This document shows positions 42,366 through 50,363 of a stretch of DNA of 50,397 bases, piece by piece. The notes beneath the pieces were generated by a model that ran no database searches, was not told the DNA's origin, and saw nothing but the letters and a program-made list of their open reading frames with translations. A program made the position numbers and the translations under genes. Origin of the DNA: Nitrospina sp. UBA6727 (lineage in GTDB: Bacteria; Nitrospinota; Nitrospinia; Nitrospinales; VA-1); assembly GCA_002454045.1 (NCBI GenBank), contig DKID01000018.1, positions 1-50,397 of the forward strand, given 5' to 3'. Every line of letters starts with the position of its first letter. The first letter of the stretch is position 1.

Positions 42366-43661
42366 TTATTCGTCGCAGGCGGAATAAACGGTTTTTCCTG
42401 CAACCAGAGTGTGAAGAATTTTTCCTCTCACTTTCCAACCTTTATAGGGAGAATTTTTGCTGCGGGATTTAAACTTTTCAGGTTCGATAATGTATTGTGT
42501 CTTGGGATTAAAAACTACGACATCCGCGTCTTTCCCAATCCCCAAGGTGCCTTTGTCTAAATTGAAAACACGGCAGGGTTGATGGGTGAGAAGGTCCACC
42601 GCTTTTTGTAAAGTGATTACTTTTTCGTCGACCATTTTAAGAGTTAGAGGAAGAGCCGTCTCCAAGCCGACGATCCCGAAACAGGCTTTGCTGAATTCCA
42701 TTTGCTTGTCGGCAACATCGTGGGGAGCATGATCTGTCGCGATGATGTCTATCGTCCCGTCGCTCAATCCTTCCTTGATTAATTCCAAGTCCTCGTCGGT
42801 TCTCAGCGGCGGGCTCATTTTTGCGTCGGTGTTATAATTGCGGCAGGCTTCTTCCGTAAGAGTAAAATGATGCGGCGCCACTTCGCAAGTTACGGGGAGA
42901 CCTTTCGCTTTGGCTTGGCGAACCAATTCCACCGCACCGCCGCTACTTATGTGCGCGACGTGAAGTCGCCCGCCTGTTTTACGGAGCAGGCAGATGTCCC
43001 GAAACACCATGATGTCTTCTGCTTCCACTGGCATTCCCTTCAAGCCCAACTCTGTGGAGACGATGCCTTCGTTCATACAACCTCCGCGCGTCAGATCAAG
43101 AGTTTCGCTGTGCTGTATGCAGGGCAGGTCAAACATTCTGCTGTATTCAAACGCCCTGCGCATCAACTCGCTATCCATGACCGGCATTCCATCATCGGAA
43201 TAACCGATGCACCCGGCTTCTTTTAGTTCGCCCATGTCCGATAAACTTTTCCCCTTCAACCCTTTGGTGATGGCTCCGATGGGGAGGACGTTGACCAAGT
43301 TTGCCTTCTTCGCTTGGGAGAAAATTAGTTCCGTAATCGAGCGGTTGTCGTTGACGGGACAAGTGTTGGGCATTACTGCCACGGTGGAAAATCCGCCGGC
43401 CGCCGCGGAAGCACTGCCGGTTTCGATGGTCTCCTTATACTCGTGCCCCGGTTCGCGGAAATGTACATGCATATCACAGAAACCGGGAGCGACCACGCAA
43501 TGCTCCGCGTCGATGACGGGAATATTTTTTAATTTGCTTCCCGATATTTTCCCCCGCGGTTCGATGGTTTTGATTTTTCCGTTGTCGATCAGAATATCAA
43601 AGGCGCCGTCGAGTTGGTTTGCGGGATCAATCACCCGACCATTTTTAATTAGGGTTTGCAT
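42366..43661 (-). CDS. pyrC: Dihydroorotase
   Basis: A zinc amidohydrolase cyclising carbamoyl-aspartate to dihydroorotate. The 431-residue length and motifs fit the class I (PyrC/AllB-like) type: HVHFREPGHEYKETIETG (metal-binding HxH), HISSGGAVELVRQAK, CEVAPHHF, and ATDHAPHDVADKQMEF with the catalytic Asp. The pyrC start lies inside the end of pyrB by 17 bases, a sign of translational coupling. carA follows after 29 bases. Confidence 0.97.
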   Translation of the reverse strand: MQTLIKNGRVIDPANQLDGAFDILIDNGKIKTIEPRGKISGSKLKNIPVIDAEHCVVAPGFCDMHVHFREPGHEYKETIETGSASAAAGGFSTVAVMPNTCPVNDNRSITELIFSQAKKANLVNVLPIGAITKGLKGKSLSDMGELKEAGCIGYSDDGMPVMDSELMRRAFEYSRMFDLPCIQHSETLDLTRGGCMNEGIVSTELGLKGMPVEAEDIMVFRDICLLRKTGGRLHVAHISSGGAVELVRQAKAKGLPVTCEVAPHHFTLTEEACRNYNTDAKMSPPLRTDEDLELIKEGLSDGTIDIIATDHAPHDVADKQMEFSKACFGIVGLETALPLTLKMVDEKVITLQKAVDLLTHQPCRVFNLDKGTLGIGKDADVVVFNPKTQYIIEPEKFKSRSKNSPYKGWKVRGKILHTLVAGKTVYSACDE

Positions 43662-44580
43662 TATTTTCCCCTAGCAATAAATAAAAAAGAGCCATCCTGA
43701 CAGCCACCCCGTTGGTAACTTGATTCAAAATAAGAGAACGAGGACTCCTCATTACATCCAGAGAAATTTCGATGCCGCGGTTGACCGGCCCCGGATGTAT
43801 GATGAGAACATCATCGCGTGCTTGCGCCAAAGTTTCGGACGTCAAGCAAAAATAGTTTGAATATTCTCGAAGGCTTGATAGCAACCCTTGACTTTGCCGT
43901 TCCAACTGGACGCGAAGAACCATGATCACGTCTACGTCTTTTATCGTTTCGATGAGGTTGTAACTTACTTCCACGCCGAGACGTTTCATTTCGACGGGGA
44001 TGAGCGGGGGAGGACCGACGACCCGAACCTTCATGCCCATGGTTTGCATGGCTCTGATATTCGAACGGACTACCCGGCTGTGGTTGATGTCGCCTACGAT
44101 TGCGACGCTAAGCCCTTTCAAATTTCCTTTATGACTGCGAATGGTGAGCAGGTCCAGCAACGCTTGGCTAGGGTGTTCATGCGACCCATCTCCCGCGTTG
44201 ATGATCGGACTACTCACGAATTGCGACAAGAGTTCGACCGCCCCGGAACAATCATGTCGCACCACCAATATATCCGGATTCATCGCTTCCAGATTTCGCG
44301 CCGTGTCTATTAAGTTTTCCCCTTTCACGGCACTGCTCGTGGCGCCGGATATATTTATCACGTCAGCACTCAAGCGCTTACCGGCGATCTCAAACGAAGT
44401 TCTTGTGCGCGTGCTAGGTTCAAAGAACAGGTTGATGATCGTTTTGCCTCTAAGGGTCGGAACCTTTTTAATCGCCCGCGTAGAAATTTCTTTAAAGGAG
44501 TCCGCGGTATCCAGAATTTGTTGGATATCATTTTTTGTTAATTCCCGCGTCCCCAAAATATTTTTCGTGGAAAGTGTCAT
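43645..44580 (-). CDS. pyrB: Aspartate carbamoyltransferase, catalytic subunit
   Basis: Joins carbamoyl phosphate to aspartate, the first committed step of pyrimidine synthesis. The carbamoyl-phosphate site FFEPSTRTRTSFEIAGK and the aspartate-domain HPSQALLDLLTI segment are present in the 311 residues. No regulatory PyrI gene is adjacent, so control is expected at the level of transcription through PyrR. The ATG shares one base with the pyrR stop (TAATG overlap). Confidence 0.98.
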   Translation of the reverse strand: MTLSTKNILGTRELTKNDIQQILDTADSFKEISTRAIKKVPTLRGKTIINLFFEPSTRTRTSFEIAGKRLSADVINISGATSSAVKGENLIDTARNLEAMNPDILVVRHDCSGAVELLSQFVSSPIINAGDGSHEHPSQALLDLLTIRSHKGNLKGLSVAIVGDINHSRVVRSNIRAMQTMGMKVRVVGPPPLIPVEMKRLGVEVSYNLIETIKDVDVIMVLRVQLERQSQGLLSSLREYSNYFCLTSETLAQARDDVLIIHPGPVNRGIEISLDVMRSPRSLILNQVTNGVAVRMALFYLLLGENNANPN

Positions 44581-45116
44581 TAGTTGGACGGCTCCTGAAT
44601 AACCACCCCGTCTTCCCCATCTTCCTCGGTCAACAAAACTTGAACTCGTTTGGATTTAGCGGCGGGAATATTTTTACCCACATAATCAGGTCTGATAGGT
44701 AACTCACGGTGGCCCCGGTCAATCAACACTGCCAATTGGACGGACGATGGGCGTCCAAAATCCATGAGCGCATCAATCGCCGCACGGATGGTTCTTCCGG
44801 TAAACAAAACGTCGTCGCAGAGAATAATATGTTTGCCTTCCAACGCGAAAGGGATCTCCGTTTTTTTCAACTCCGGCTTACGATTCCCGCCCGCCAGATC
44901 ATCCCTGTAAAGCGTGATGTCCAGCACCCCATGAGCCGCCGTCACATTTTCTATTTCCTTTATTCTTTCCCGCAACCTTTTGGATAACACCGCGCCGCGG
45001 GTTCGAATCCCCACCAAGGCTATATTATTAGCACCATGATTGCGTTCCAAGATTTCATGGGATATGCGGCTGACCGCGCGGGAAATATCTTTTGAATTTA
45101 GAAGTGTTGAACTCAT
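44580..45116 (-). CDS. pyrR: PyrR: pyrimidine operon regulator / uracil phosphoribosyltransferase
   Basis: A 178-residue type I phosphoribosyltransferase fold that binds UMP and the pyr leader RNA and promotes transcription termination; many also convert uracil to UMP. The PRPP loop IILCDDVLFTGRTIRAAID is at about residues 97-115, and the LVGIRTRGAVLSKRL segment near 35-49 is typical of PyrR. It is the first gene of the operon. A consensus PyrR-binding motif and terminator lie in the 197-base leader, so autogenous control is likely. Confidence 0.95.
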   Translation of the reverse strand: MSSTLLNSKDISRAVSRISHEILERNHGANNIALVGIRTRGAVLSKRLRERIKEIENVTAAHGVLDITLYRDDLAGGNRKPELKKTEIPFALEGKHIILCDDVLFTGRTIRAAIDALMDFGRPSSVQLAVLIDRGHRELPIRPDYVGKNIPAAKSKRVQVLLTEEDGEDGVVIQEPSN

Positions 45117-45194
45117 AAGTTGTGGACGTTGTCAAAAATTACTTGCGACCATGGGCGGCTTTTATAAATAACGCCGTTGCTTTTTTGAAAGGGC

Positions 45195-45238
45195 AAAAAA
45201 AAACCTCCTCGAGGCAGGACCAAGCCTATAGAGAAGGT
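45195..45238 (-). terminator. Attenuator terminator of the pyr leader
   Basis: On the minus strand, ACCTTCTC and GAGGAGGT pair (8 bp, one G-U), with an inner AGGC/GCCT stem and an octaloop. Nine T residues follow (9 A on the plus strand, 45195-45203). The GCCTCG part of the 5' side is complementary to CGAGGC in the upstream PyrR-binding hairpin, so the two structures compete. This is the expected attenuation design. Confidence 0.8.
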
Positions 45239-45279
45239 AATAAAATACTTTGCGTTCGGACAATCATCTTTCCCCCTTG

Positions 45280-45297
45280 ATAGCCTCGCGGGACTAT
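45280..45297 (-). promoter_or_regulatory. PyrR-binding RNA hairpin
   Basis: On the minus strand the core AGTCCCGCGAGGCT (45282-45295) fits the PyrR-binding consensus ARUCCNGNGAGGYU at every defined position. It is flanked by complementary ATAG and CTAT, so it can close into the anti-antiterminator hairpin. Its 3' half (CGAGGC) can alternatively pair with the terminator's GCCTCG to form an antiterminator. Confidence 0.85.
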
Positions 45298-45319
45298 TTT
45301 AAAGAGTTATGTTTTGAGG

Positions 45320-45348
45320 AATGTACTAAATTACACGATGCAAGTCAA
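45320..45348 (-). promoter_or_regulatory. Promoter of the pyrRBC-carAB operon
   Basis: On the minus strand, TTGACT (45343-45348, 5/6) and TACATT (45320-45325, 4/6) are exactly 17 bases apart. It predicts a transcript start near 45313 and a leader of about 195 bases, long enough to hold the PyrR site and attenuator. The 312-base gap between ferredoxin and pyrR is thus almost fully explained. Confidence 0.7.
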
Positions 45349-45384
45349 GCACGTACCATCACGATTGCTTTCGCTTGACCAGCC

Positions 45385-45415
45385 CTTGCCGTCGGATTCC
45401 TCAATCCGTTGCAAG
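45385..45415. other. Two-part hairpin just after the ferredoxin gene
   Basis: Outer arms CTTGC (45385-45389) and GCAAG (45411-45415) and inner arms CGGATT (45393-45398) and AATCCG (45403-45408) give a stem of 5+6 bp with a 4-base loop, starting 14 bases after the ferredoxin stop codon on the minus strand. No T tract follows, so it is terminator-like only. Confidence 0.45.
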
Positions 45416-45428
45416 TTTCGTAGCCTTA

Positions 45429-45737
45429 TTATTTTGCCTTAACTTTTTTCCAGCTTAAAGTTACGTCACCTTTACGAATTTTAACCTGGCAACCCAGGCG
45501 CATGCCTTCGTCTAAATCTTCCGGCAACAAATAATCTCTTTCCTCTTCGGTAATTCGGGAAATGTTTTCCTTTCCTTCCAACACCGTAACTTCGCAAACC
45601 CCGCAGGTTCCTTCCGTGCAACCAAAGGACAATGAAACCTCAACCTCATCACAAAAATCTATAAGGGGAGTTCCGTCTTCCACTTCATGAGTTACATCAT
45701 CTGTTTTAAAGTAAACACGTGCCACAAACGGCTCCAT
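45429..45737 (-). CDS. 2Fe-2S ferredoxin
   Basis: A 102-residue plant/vertebrate-fold ferredoxin. The cluster ligands are Cys40, Cys45 and Cys48 (FGCTEGTCGVC) plus Cys83 (RLGCQVKI), the standard C-x4-C-x2-C...C pattern. The first 10 residues are slightly longer than minimal. The redox partner is unknown. It lies 78 bases downstream of the dnaJ-like gene on the same strand and is followed by a hairpin. Confidence 0.92.
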   Translation of the reverse strand: MEPFVARVYFKTDDVTHEVEDGTPLIDFCDEVEVSLSFGCTEGTCGVCEVTVLEGKENISRITEEERDYLLPEDLDEGMRLGCQVKIRKGDVTLSWKKVKAK

Positions 45738-45815
45738 TAATAACGGTACTTAAAAACGTGCTCGGCATTTTTTACTTACTTCATCTTTCGTAAAAAAAGC
45801 GGATTTTTATACGGG

Positions 45816-46721
45816 TCAAATACCAGTGTCTTGCAAAAACTGAACATGTGAAGTTTGCTCGTCCGTCAAATTTTTCGGGATATCAATAATTATCCGGACC
45901 AACTGGTCGCCACAAGCTCCTGCTGAAAATTTAATTCCCGCTTCTTTCAATCTCAACTTGCTATTATTTTGGGTTCCGGGGGGAACTTTGACGGACTTGA
46001 TACCGTTCAAAGTTTTAACCTTTATGGATGTTCCCAAAATTGCATCGGTTAATTTTATTTTCATCTCCATTACTATGTCTCGGCCTTCCCGCGAAAAAAA
46101 AGGATGCGGGGTTATGTTTATCAAGATATGAAGATCGCCGCGGCGGTTTCCAGCGAGGGATATTTGACCTTTATCTTTTAAGCGGAGAACTTTTCCATGG
46201 GTAATTCCAGAGGGTATTTTTATGTTTGTTTCCTCAAGAACTCCATCTCTTGAAATGGAAAGAGTGCGCTGGCAGCCCAACGCGGCTTCCTCAAAATTAA
46301 TAGTGAGTTCTTTTTTTAATGGAGGGATTCGGGGTTCGCGTTGAGGTGACCTTCTTTGCGAAAATGGGTTGTCAAATCTACCTCCACCGAATGGACTCCC
46401 TTGACCGTGAAACGGATTTCCCCCACTTCCGTCAAAACCAAAGCCTCTAAGAATTTCATTGACATCGAAGTCGCGAAAAATATCTTCCCGAGAAAACTTT
46501 TGGTGAAACCCTTCGGAGCCAAACTGATCGTATTGGTTGCGCTTTTTTCCATCGCTAAGAACTGCGTATGCTTCGCTGACCTCTTTGAATTTTTCCTCCG
46601 CCTTGCTGTTATTGGCATTTCGGTCGGGATGGTATTGCCTGGCCAATTTGCGGTAAGACTTTTTAATATCTTCTTCAGATGCTCCTTTATTAAGTCCCAG
46701 CACGGAATAGTAGTTTTTCAT
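45816..46721 (-). CDS. cbpA: CbpA-type DnaJ co-chaperone
   Basis: A 301-residue J-domain protein that stimulates Hsp70 (DnaK). The J domain is at residues 1-70 with the HPD motif (RQYHPDRNA). A Gly/Phe-rich linker follows (GSPFGGGRFDNPF), then two beta-sandwich client domains (ELTINFEEAALGCQRTLSIS to the end). The four CxxCxGxG repeats of true DnaJ are absent, so it is the CbpA/DjlB-like class. It is divergent from the thioredoxin-fold gene and upstream of ferredoxin. Confidence 0.92.
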   Translation of the reverse strand: MKNYYSVLGLNKGASEEDIKKSYRKLARQYHPDRNANNSKAEEKFKEVSEAYAVLSDGKKRNQYDQFGSEGFHQKFSREDIFRDFDVNEILRGFGFDGSGGNPFHGQGSPFGGGRFDNPFSQRRSPQREPRIPPLKKELTINFEEAALGCQRTLSISRDGVLEETNIKIPSGITHGKVLRLKDKGQISLAGNRRGDLHILINITPHPFFSREGRDIVMEMKIKLTDAILGTSIKVKTLNGIKSVKVPPGTQNNSKLRLKEAGIKFSAGACGDQLVRIIIDIPKNLTDEQTSHVQFLQDTGI

Positions 46722-46860
46722 TTCTCCAACGGTTTGATAAGCAAGGGTCGATTAGATAGAATGTGGCTGCATCAAATACAAACTATTATATAACGCCGAA
46801 CGATGAAAAGTGCAGAGAAAATATTTTCATTTGATTGGCGTTACCAACGCTAGCCTGCCT

Positions 46861-47517
46861 ATGCCGCTGGTCGATTCTCCCGCTATTGATCTTGATGTTA
46901 AAGAATGGGTGTCGGGCCCTCCCACCAATATCAGTGATGAACTTGGAAGGCCGATACTTGTAGAAGTTTTTCAGGTCAATTGTCCCGGTTGTTTTACTCA
47001 CGGCATTCCTGAGATTTTAAAAATCAGGGATAAGTTTATTGGTTCTCCTCTTTTAATTTTTGGGTTGGCTACTGCCTTCGAAGATTTTCATCTTAATAAT
47101 TTAGAAAATTTAAAGAAGCTGATTGTTTCAGGAGAAGTCGTTGGAGAAACCTTGAAGATTTTAAGTGCCAACGGCCTGCTCAATAACAATCGCCTCAATT
47201 ATTCTATCCCTTTCCCGGTAGCCTTTGACAACGTGGTCCCTTATCATCCTTCTGATTATTTATCGGAGGCGCGAGAATTTGTTAAAAAAGATTTCCCTCA
47301 ATTTGATTCTTTCCCGACAAAAAATCAAAAACTTATTTTGGATCAGTGTATGACCTATTTGAAACAGAAAAAGTTTGCGGCAAAAACTTTTGAGGCTTAT
47401 GACCTCAAGGGAACACCGTCAACCTTGTTGATCGATAGTAAAGGAATTCTACGGGGCAAATGGTTCGGCTCGGGTTATGGGTTGGAGAAGGAAGTGGAAA
47501 AACTTTTATCTTTATGA
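46861..47517 (+). CDS. Thioredoxin-fold (TlpA/redoxin-like) protein
   Basis: A 218-residue protein counted from the ATG at 46861. It has a thioredoxin-fold active site VNCPGCFTHG (Cys-Pro-Gly-Cys) and the cis-proline region KGTPSTLLIDSKGIL near the C-terminus, separated by a large helical insertion of about 100 residues. There is no convincing signal peptide, so it may be cytoplasmic. The frame is open back to a GTG at 46810, and the start is uncertain; the ATG is chosen because MPLVDSPAIDLDV looks like the family's usual beginning. Probably a thiol-disulfide oxidoreductase or peroxidase-like protein. Confidence 0.8.
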   Translation: MPLVDSPAIDLDVKEWVSGPPTNISDELGRPILVEVFQVNCPGCFTHGIPEILKIRDKFIGSPLLIFGLATAFEDFHLNNLENLKKLIVSGEVVGETLKILSANGLLNNNRLNYSIPFPVAFDNVVPYHPSDYLSEAREFVKKDFPQFDSFPTKNQKLILDQCMTYLKQKKFAAKTFEAYDLKGTPSTLLIDSKGILRGKWFGSGYGLEKEVEKLLSL

Positions 47518-47593
47518 AGCCACACCTGCGTTGCCGTTCCAATATGGGAAGATTCTATCTTGGTAGGGAAAAATTCTTAAACAATATGGCTTT

Positions 47594-48364
47594 TTAATTT
47601 CCACGGATCAAAGTGAAGTAATACAACTCCCATGTTGTATAAACACCTTGTGTGGTTGAGAATCTGGAATCATAGTCGCGCATTAATTTTCGAAGTCCTC
47701 CGGTTTTTATCATTCGGATTGGCGCGGCCCCAATTTGTTGGAGATTTTTTAAAAGCGTCATGGTGCTAGGAAAAAATATCTTTCTGATTTCAACATCACA
47801 ACTCTTTATAGCAAACCCGGAATTATGAATCATTTTTGTCCACGTTTCACTTTTGTGAAGGCCAGCAGGGCTCATCAAATTTGCGGTCTTCCTGAATTCC
47901 AAAAGTGTCTTGGGCCCGAAGGTGCTAAAGATTAATTGTCCCCCGCCATTTTTTAACGCGTGATTTAATTTTTTTAATGTTTCCTGCGGATTCTGAAACC
48001 ATTGAAACACGGCATTTGCGCAAATCAAGTCCGTCTTTTCAAAATCAATACGCTCTGCGTTTCCGGGAATAATTTTCGCGTTTTTAGGCAATGATAGTGA
48101 GTTACTTAAAATCCTCAACATTTCTGGAGCGATGTCGTTTAGAAGAAGTTGGCTTATAGGCTGCGTCAAAAGGTGCTTGGTAAATAGCCCCGTTCCGCAT
48201 CCTATCTCGAGGACATAATCCGGCAATGGAACGGGAAGGAGTGATGCCATTCTTTCCGCCATTGATTTTTGTAGTTGAGCATAACGGTCATACGATTTTG
48301 CGTATTTGGAAAAACTGCCTGTTAAACTTTCATCATTTATTAAATATTTGTTTATAGAATTCAA
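47594..48364 (-). CDS. bioC: Malonyl-ACP O-methyltransferase BioC
   Basis: A 256-residue SAM-dependent methyltransferase that methylates malonyl-ACP so that it can enter fatty acid synthesis and become pimeloyl-ACP methyl ester for biotin. The SAM-binding motif VLEIGCGTGLFTKHLL is at about 52-67, followed by LLLNDIAPEML and FEKTDLICANAVFQWFQNP, the latter characteristic of BioC. The N-terminal FSKYAKSYDRYAQLQKSMAE also fits. The start is a TTG at 48364 with AGGAAG about six bases upstream. It is the last gene of the bioF cluster. Confidence 0.9.
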   Translation of the reverse strand: MNSINKYLINDESLTGSFSKYAKSYDRYAQLQKSMAERMASLLPVPLPDYVLEIGCGTGLFTKHLLTQPISQLLLNDIAPEMLRILSNSLSLPKNAKIIPGNAERIDFEKTDLICANAVFQWFQNPQETLKKLNHALKNGGGQLIFSTFGPKTLLEFRKTANLMSPAGLHKSETWTKMIHNSGFAIKSCDVEIRKIFFPSTMTLLKNLQQIGAAPIRMIKTGGLRKLMRDYDSRFSTTQGVYTTWELYYFTLIRGN

Positions 48365-48452
48365 GGAACGCTTCCTGATTTTTGAAAAACAAAATTAATG
48401 CTGGATGTGACAAAAGGTTATTTGAAAGTGATGAGCAACGCAGATTATGAAA

Positions 48453-49118
48453 TTACTCTTCCGCTCTGGTCACGGGTTTTCCCAATCGTTCCGCCAGATG
48501 CTTCAACAGATTCCCGGGAGCGTGTCCAACTCCTTGAACAATGTCTAAATCAGGAATATGCCTTGCAAGCAAAGCGCTGTCAATGAACGTGTCATCTTTC
48601 CCGAGGATGGATAAAAATATTTTAGCGTCTTCCCCTCTCGCCTTGCATGTTTTTAAAAATTCCAATCCCCGCAACAAGATTTCTCTATCGGGTACATCGT
48701 TAATTATTTTTTCTGGAAATGGGAAGTCGGAGTAAGCAAAAATTTTTTTCAAGGCGATGCGTTTATCCGAATGCTGTCTCAAAATTCTAGACAGATATTT
48801 TAATTGTATTTCTGATGTTGTGCCTCCCATTCCATCTTGCGCTAGGAACGATAAAATGGGGGCGAGCAATGCTTTTATAGAAGAGCGGGGCAACAAATCT
48901 TTATGCTTCAGCAACCAGAGGCTTCCCAGAGAATAGCCTATGTAAAGATCAGCGGGATGTTGCCGCAACAAAATTTCTGCCTCCTCAAACTTTTCCGGGG
49001 TCTCTGGGTAAATGACTTTGATCCGGGAACGTGGAAAAGCGCAGGCAACTTCATCAGCAAACCATTGCCGCGGCAGTGCCCATCCAGAGACAGCCGTTAT
49101 GGTTAAGACTTCATCCAT
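48453..49118 (-). CDS. Alpha/beta hydrolase, probable pimeloyl-ACP methyl ester esterase
   Basis: A 221-residue alpha/beta hydrolase with a complete triad: Ser63 in GYSLGSLW, an Asp at 175 or 176 in LGKDDTFIDS, and His199 in VGHAPGNLL. The oxyanion region is SGWALPRQWF. It lies between bioF and bioC, overlapping the bioF end by 16 bases, the place where BioH, BioG or BioK-type esterases are found. The sequence is much diverged from classical BioH, so it may be an alternative esterase that releases pimeloyl-ACP. The role is inferred from context. Confidence 0.8.
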   Translation of the reverse strand: MDEVLTITAVSGWALPRQWFADEVACAFPRSRIKVIYPETPEKFEEAEILLRQHPADLYIGYSLGSLWLLKHKDLLPRSSIKALLAPILSFLAQDGMGGTTSEIQLKYLSRILRQHSDKRIALKKIFAYSDFPFPEKIINDVPDREILLRGLEFLKTCKARGEDAKIFLSILGKDDTFIDSALLARHIPDLDIVQGVGHAPGNLLKHLAERLGKPVTRAEE

Positions 49119-50281
49119 GGGTTGATTATATTTCCCAATTCTTCCAGAGTTTGCGCGGTTACTTCCGTATGCAAGGATATTCTCAGTCGTGACGTATGAG
49201 GAGGCACGGTGGGTGGCCGGATGGCTCCCACCATAATTCCCTTTTGCAAAAGACGATTCCTCAACTCCATCGTCTTGGTAGGATCTCCAATCAACACCGG
49301 GATGATGGGAGAGGGAGCGTTGATCCCTCCTGATTTTTCTATGCCAAGAGTTTGTCTGAGGCTTCTCGAAATTTCCTGTAAATGCCTACGCTTTTCTTGC
49401 GCCGCTTGCAATATTTGCAACGCGATTTCAGCAGAGCCGACCTGCGCCGGAGACAAAAACGTGGAGTAGATAAATTCTCCCGCCCGGTTCACAAGGAAAT
49501 CAATAATCGTTGACGAGTCCGAAAGAATATACGCGCCCATACTTGCCAATGATTTTCCCAGTGTACCTATGAGGATATCCACTCGATCCTGTATCTGCAT
49601 TTCCTCCGCAAGTCCGCCGCCAGTTTCCCCAAAAACCCCAGTGCCATGCGCTTCGTCCAGTATCAGTATAAAAGGATAATCCTTCTTCAACTCAACAAGC
49701 TTTTTCAAATCTGGACAATCTCCGTCCATACTAAAAACACTTTCCGTGACAACAAAAACTGTTTCATAATCTTTAGAATTTGCATCCAACAATTCTTGCA
49801 AGTGTTCCAAATCAAGATGACGGTAACGTTTGAATCGGGCGGAGCCCTGAACAAGAGCTTGCGCGATGGAGTGATGAATCAACTTGTCCGCAAGCACAAG
49901 GTCATTGCTTCCCGGCAAATGTTTTAGAACTGCTTGATTGGCAATGAAACCCGAATTGAAAAGCATGCCGTAAGATTTGTGTTTCCACTTGCGCAGTTGG
50001 TCGAGCAAACTTTGATGACAGGGAAGAAATCCTGAGAGGAGGGGAGAGGCACCGCTCCCCGTTCCATAGATCTCGCAAGCCTTCTTCGCCCCCGCGATAA
50101 CCCGCGGATCATGCCGCAACTGAAAATAATCATTCGCGCAAAGGTTCACCCGACATTCAGAAAACAGCCGCACCTCACGATAAAGATTTGCATCGCGGCT
50201 AGAGTTTAATTCATTTTCTAAACGGTCAAAAAATTGTTCGCTCAACGAATTTCGTTCCTTGTTGAAAGATAACAGTTTCAA
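49103..50281 (-). CDS. bioF: 8-amino-7-oxononanoate synthase BioF
   Basis: A PLP enzyme joining pimeloyl-ACP (or -CoA) with alanine, the first step of biotin ring assembly. Family features: LCANDYFQL, SGASPLLSGFLPCH, LDEAHGTGVFGETG with Asp209, and the PLP Lys243 in LIGTLGKSLASMGA, numbered from the TTG at 50281. A second TTG at 50245 has AAGGA about ten bases upstream and may be the real start, giving 380 residues; the first has no ribosome-binding site and an AT-rich -10-like sequence directly before it. The next gene overlaps its end. Confidence 0.94.
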   Translation of the reverse strand: MKLLSFNKERNSLSEQFFDRLENELNSSRDANLYREVRLFSECRVNLCANDYFQLRHDPRVIAGAKKACEIYGTGSGASPLLSGFLPCHQSLLDQLRKWKHKSYGMLFNSGFIANQAVLKHLPGSNDLVLADKLIHHSIAQALVQGSARFKRYRHLDLEHLQELLDANSKDYETVFVVTESVFSMDGDCPDLKKLVELKKDYPFILILDEAHGTGVFGETGGGLAEEMQIQDRVDILIGTLGKSLASMGAYILSDSSTIIDFLVNRAGEFIYSTFLSPAQVGSAEIALQILQAAQEKRRHLQEISRSLRQTLGIEKSGGINAPSPIIPVLIGDPTKTMELRNRLLQKGIMVGAIRPPTVPPHTSRLRISLHTEVTAQTLEELGNIINPWMKS

Positions 50282-50363
50282 AAATTATGGTATAAATTAA
50301 TCTACAAGTCCAGCGCTCGCTAGTCGGACGAAATGTGCGTGAAATGAAAATAGAAGCTTCCCT

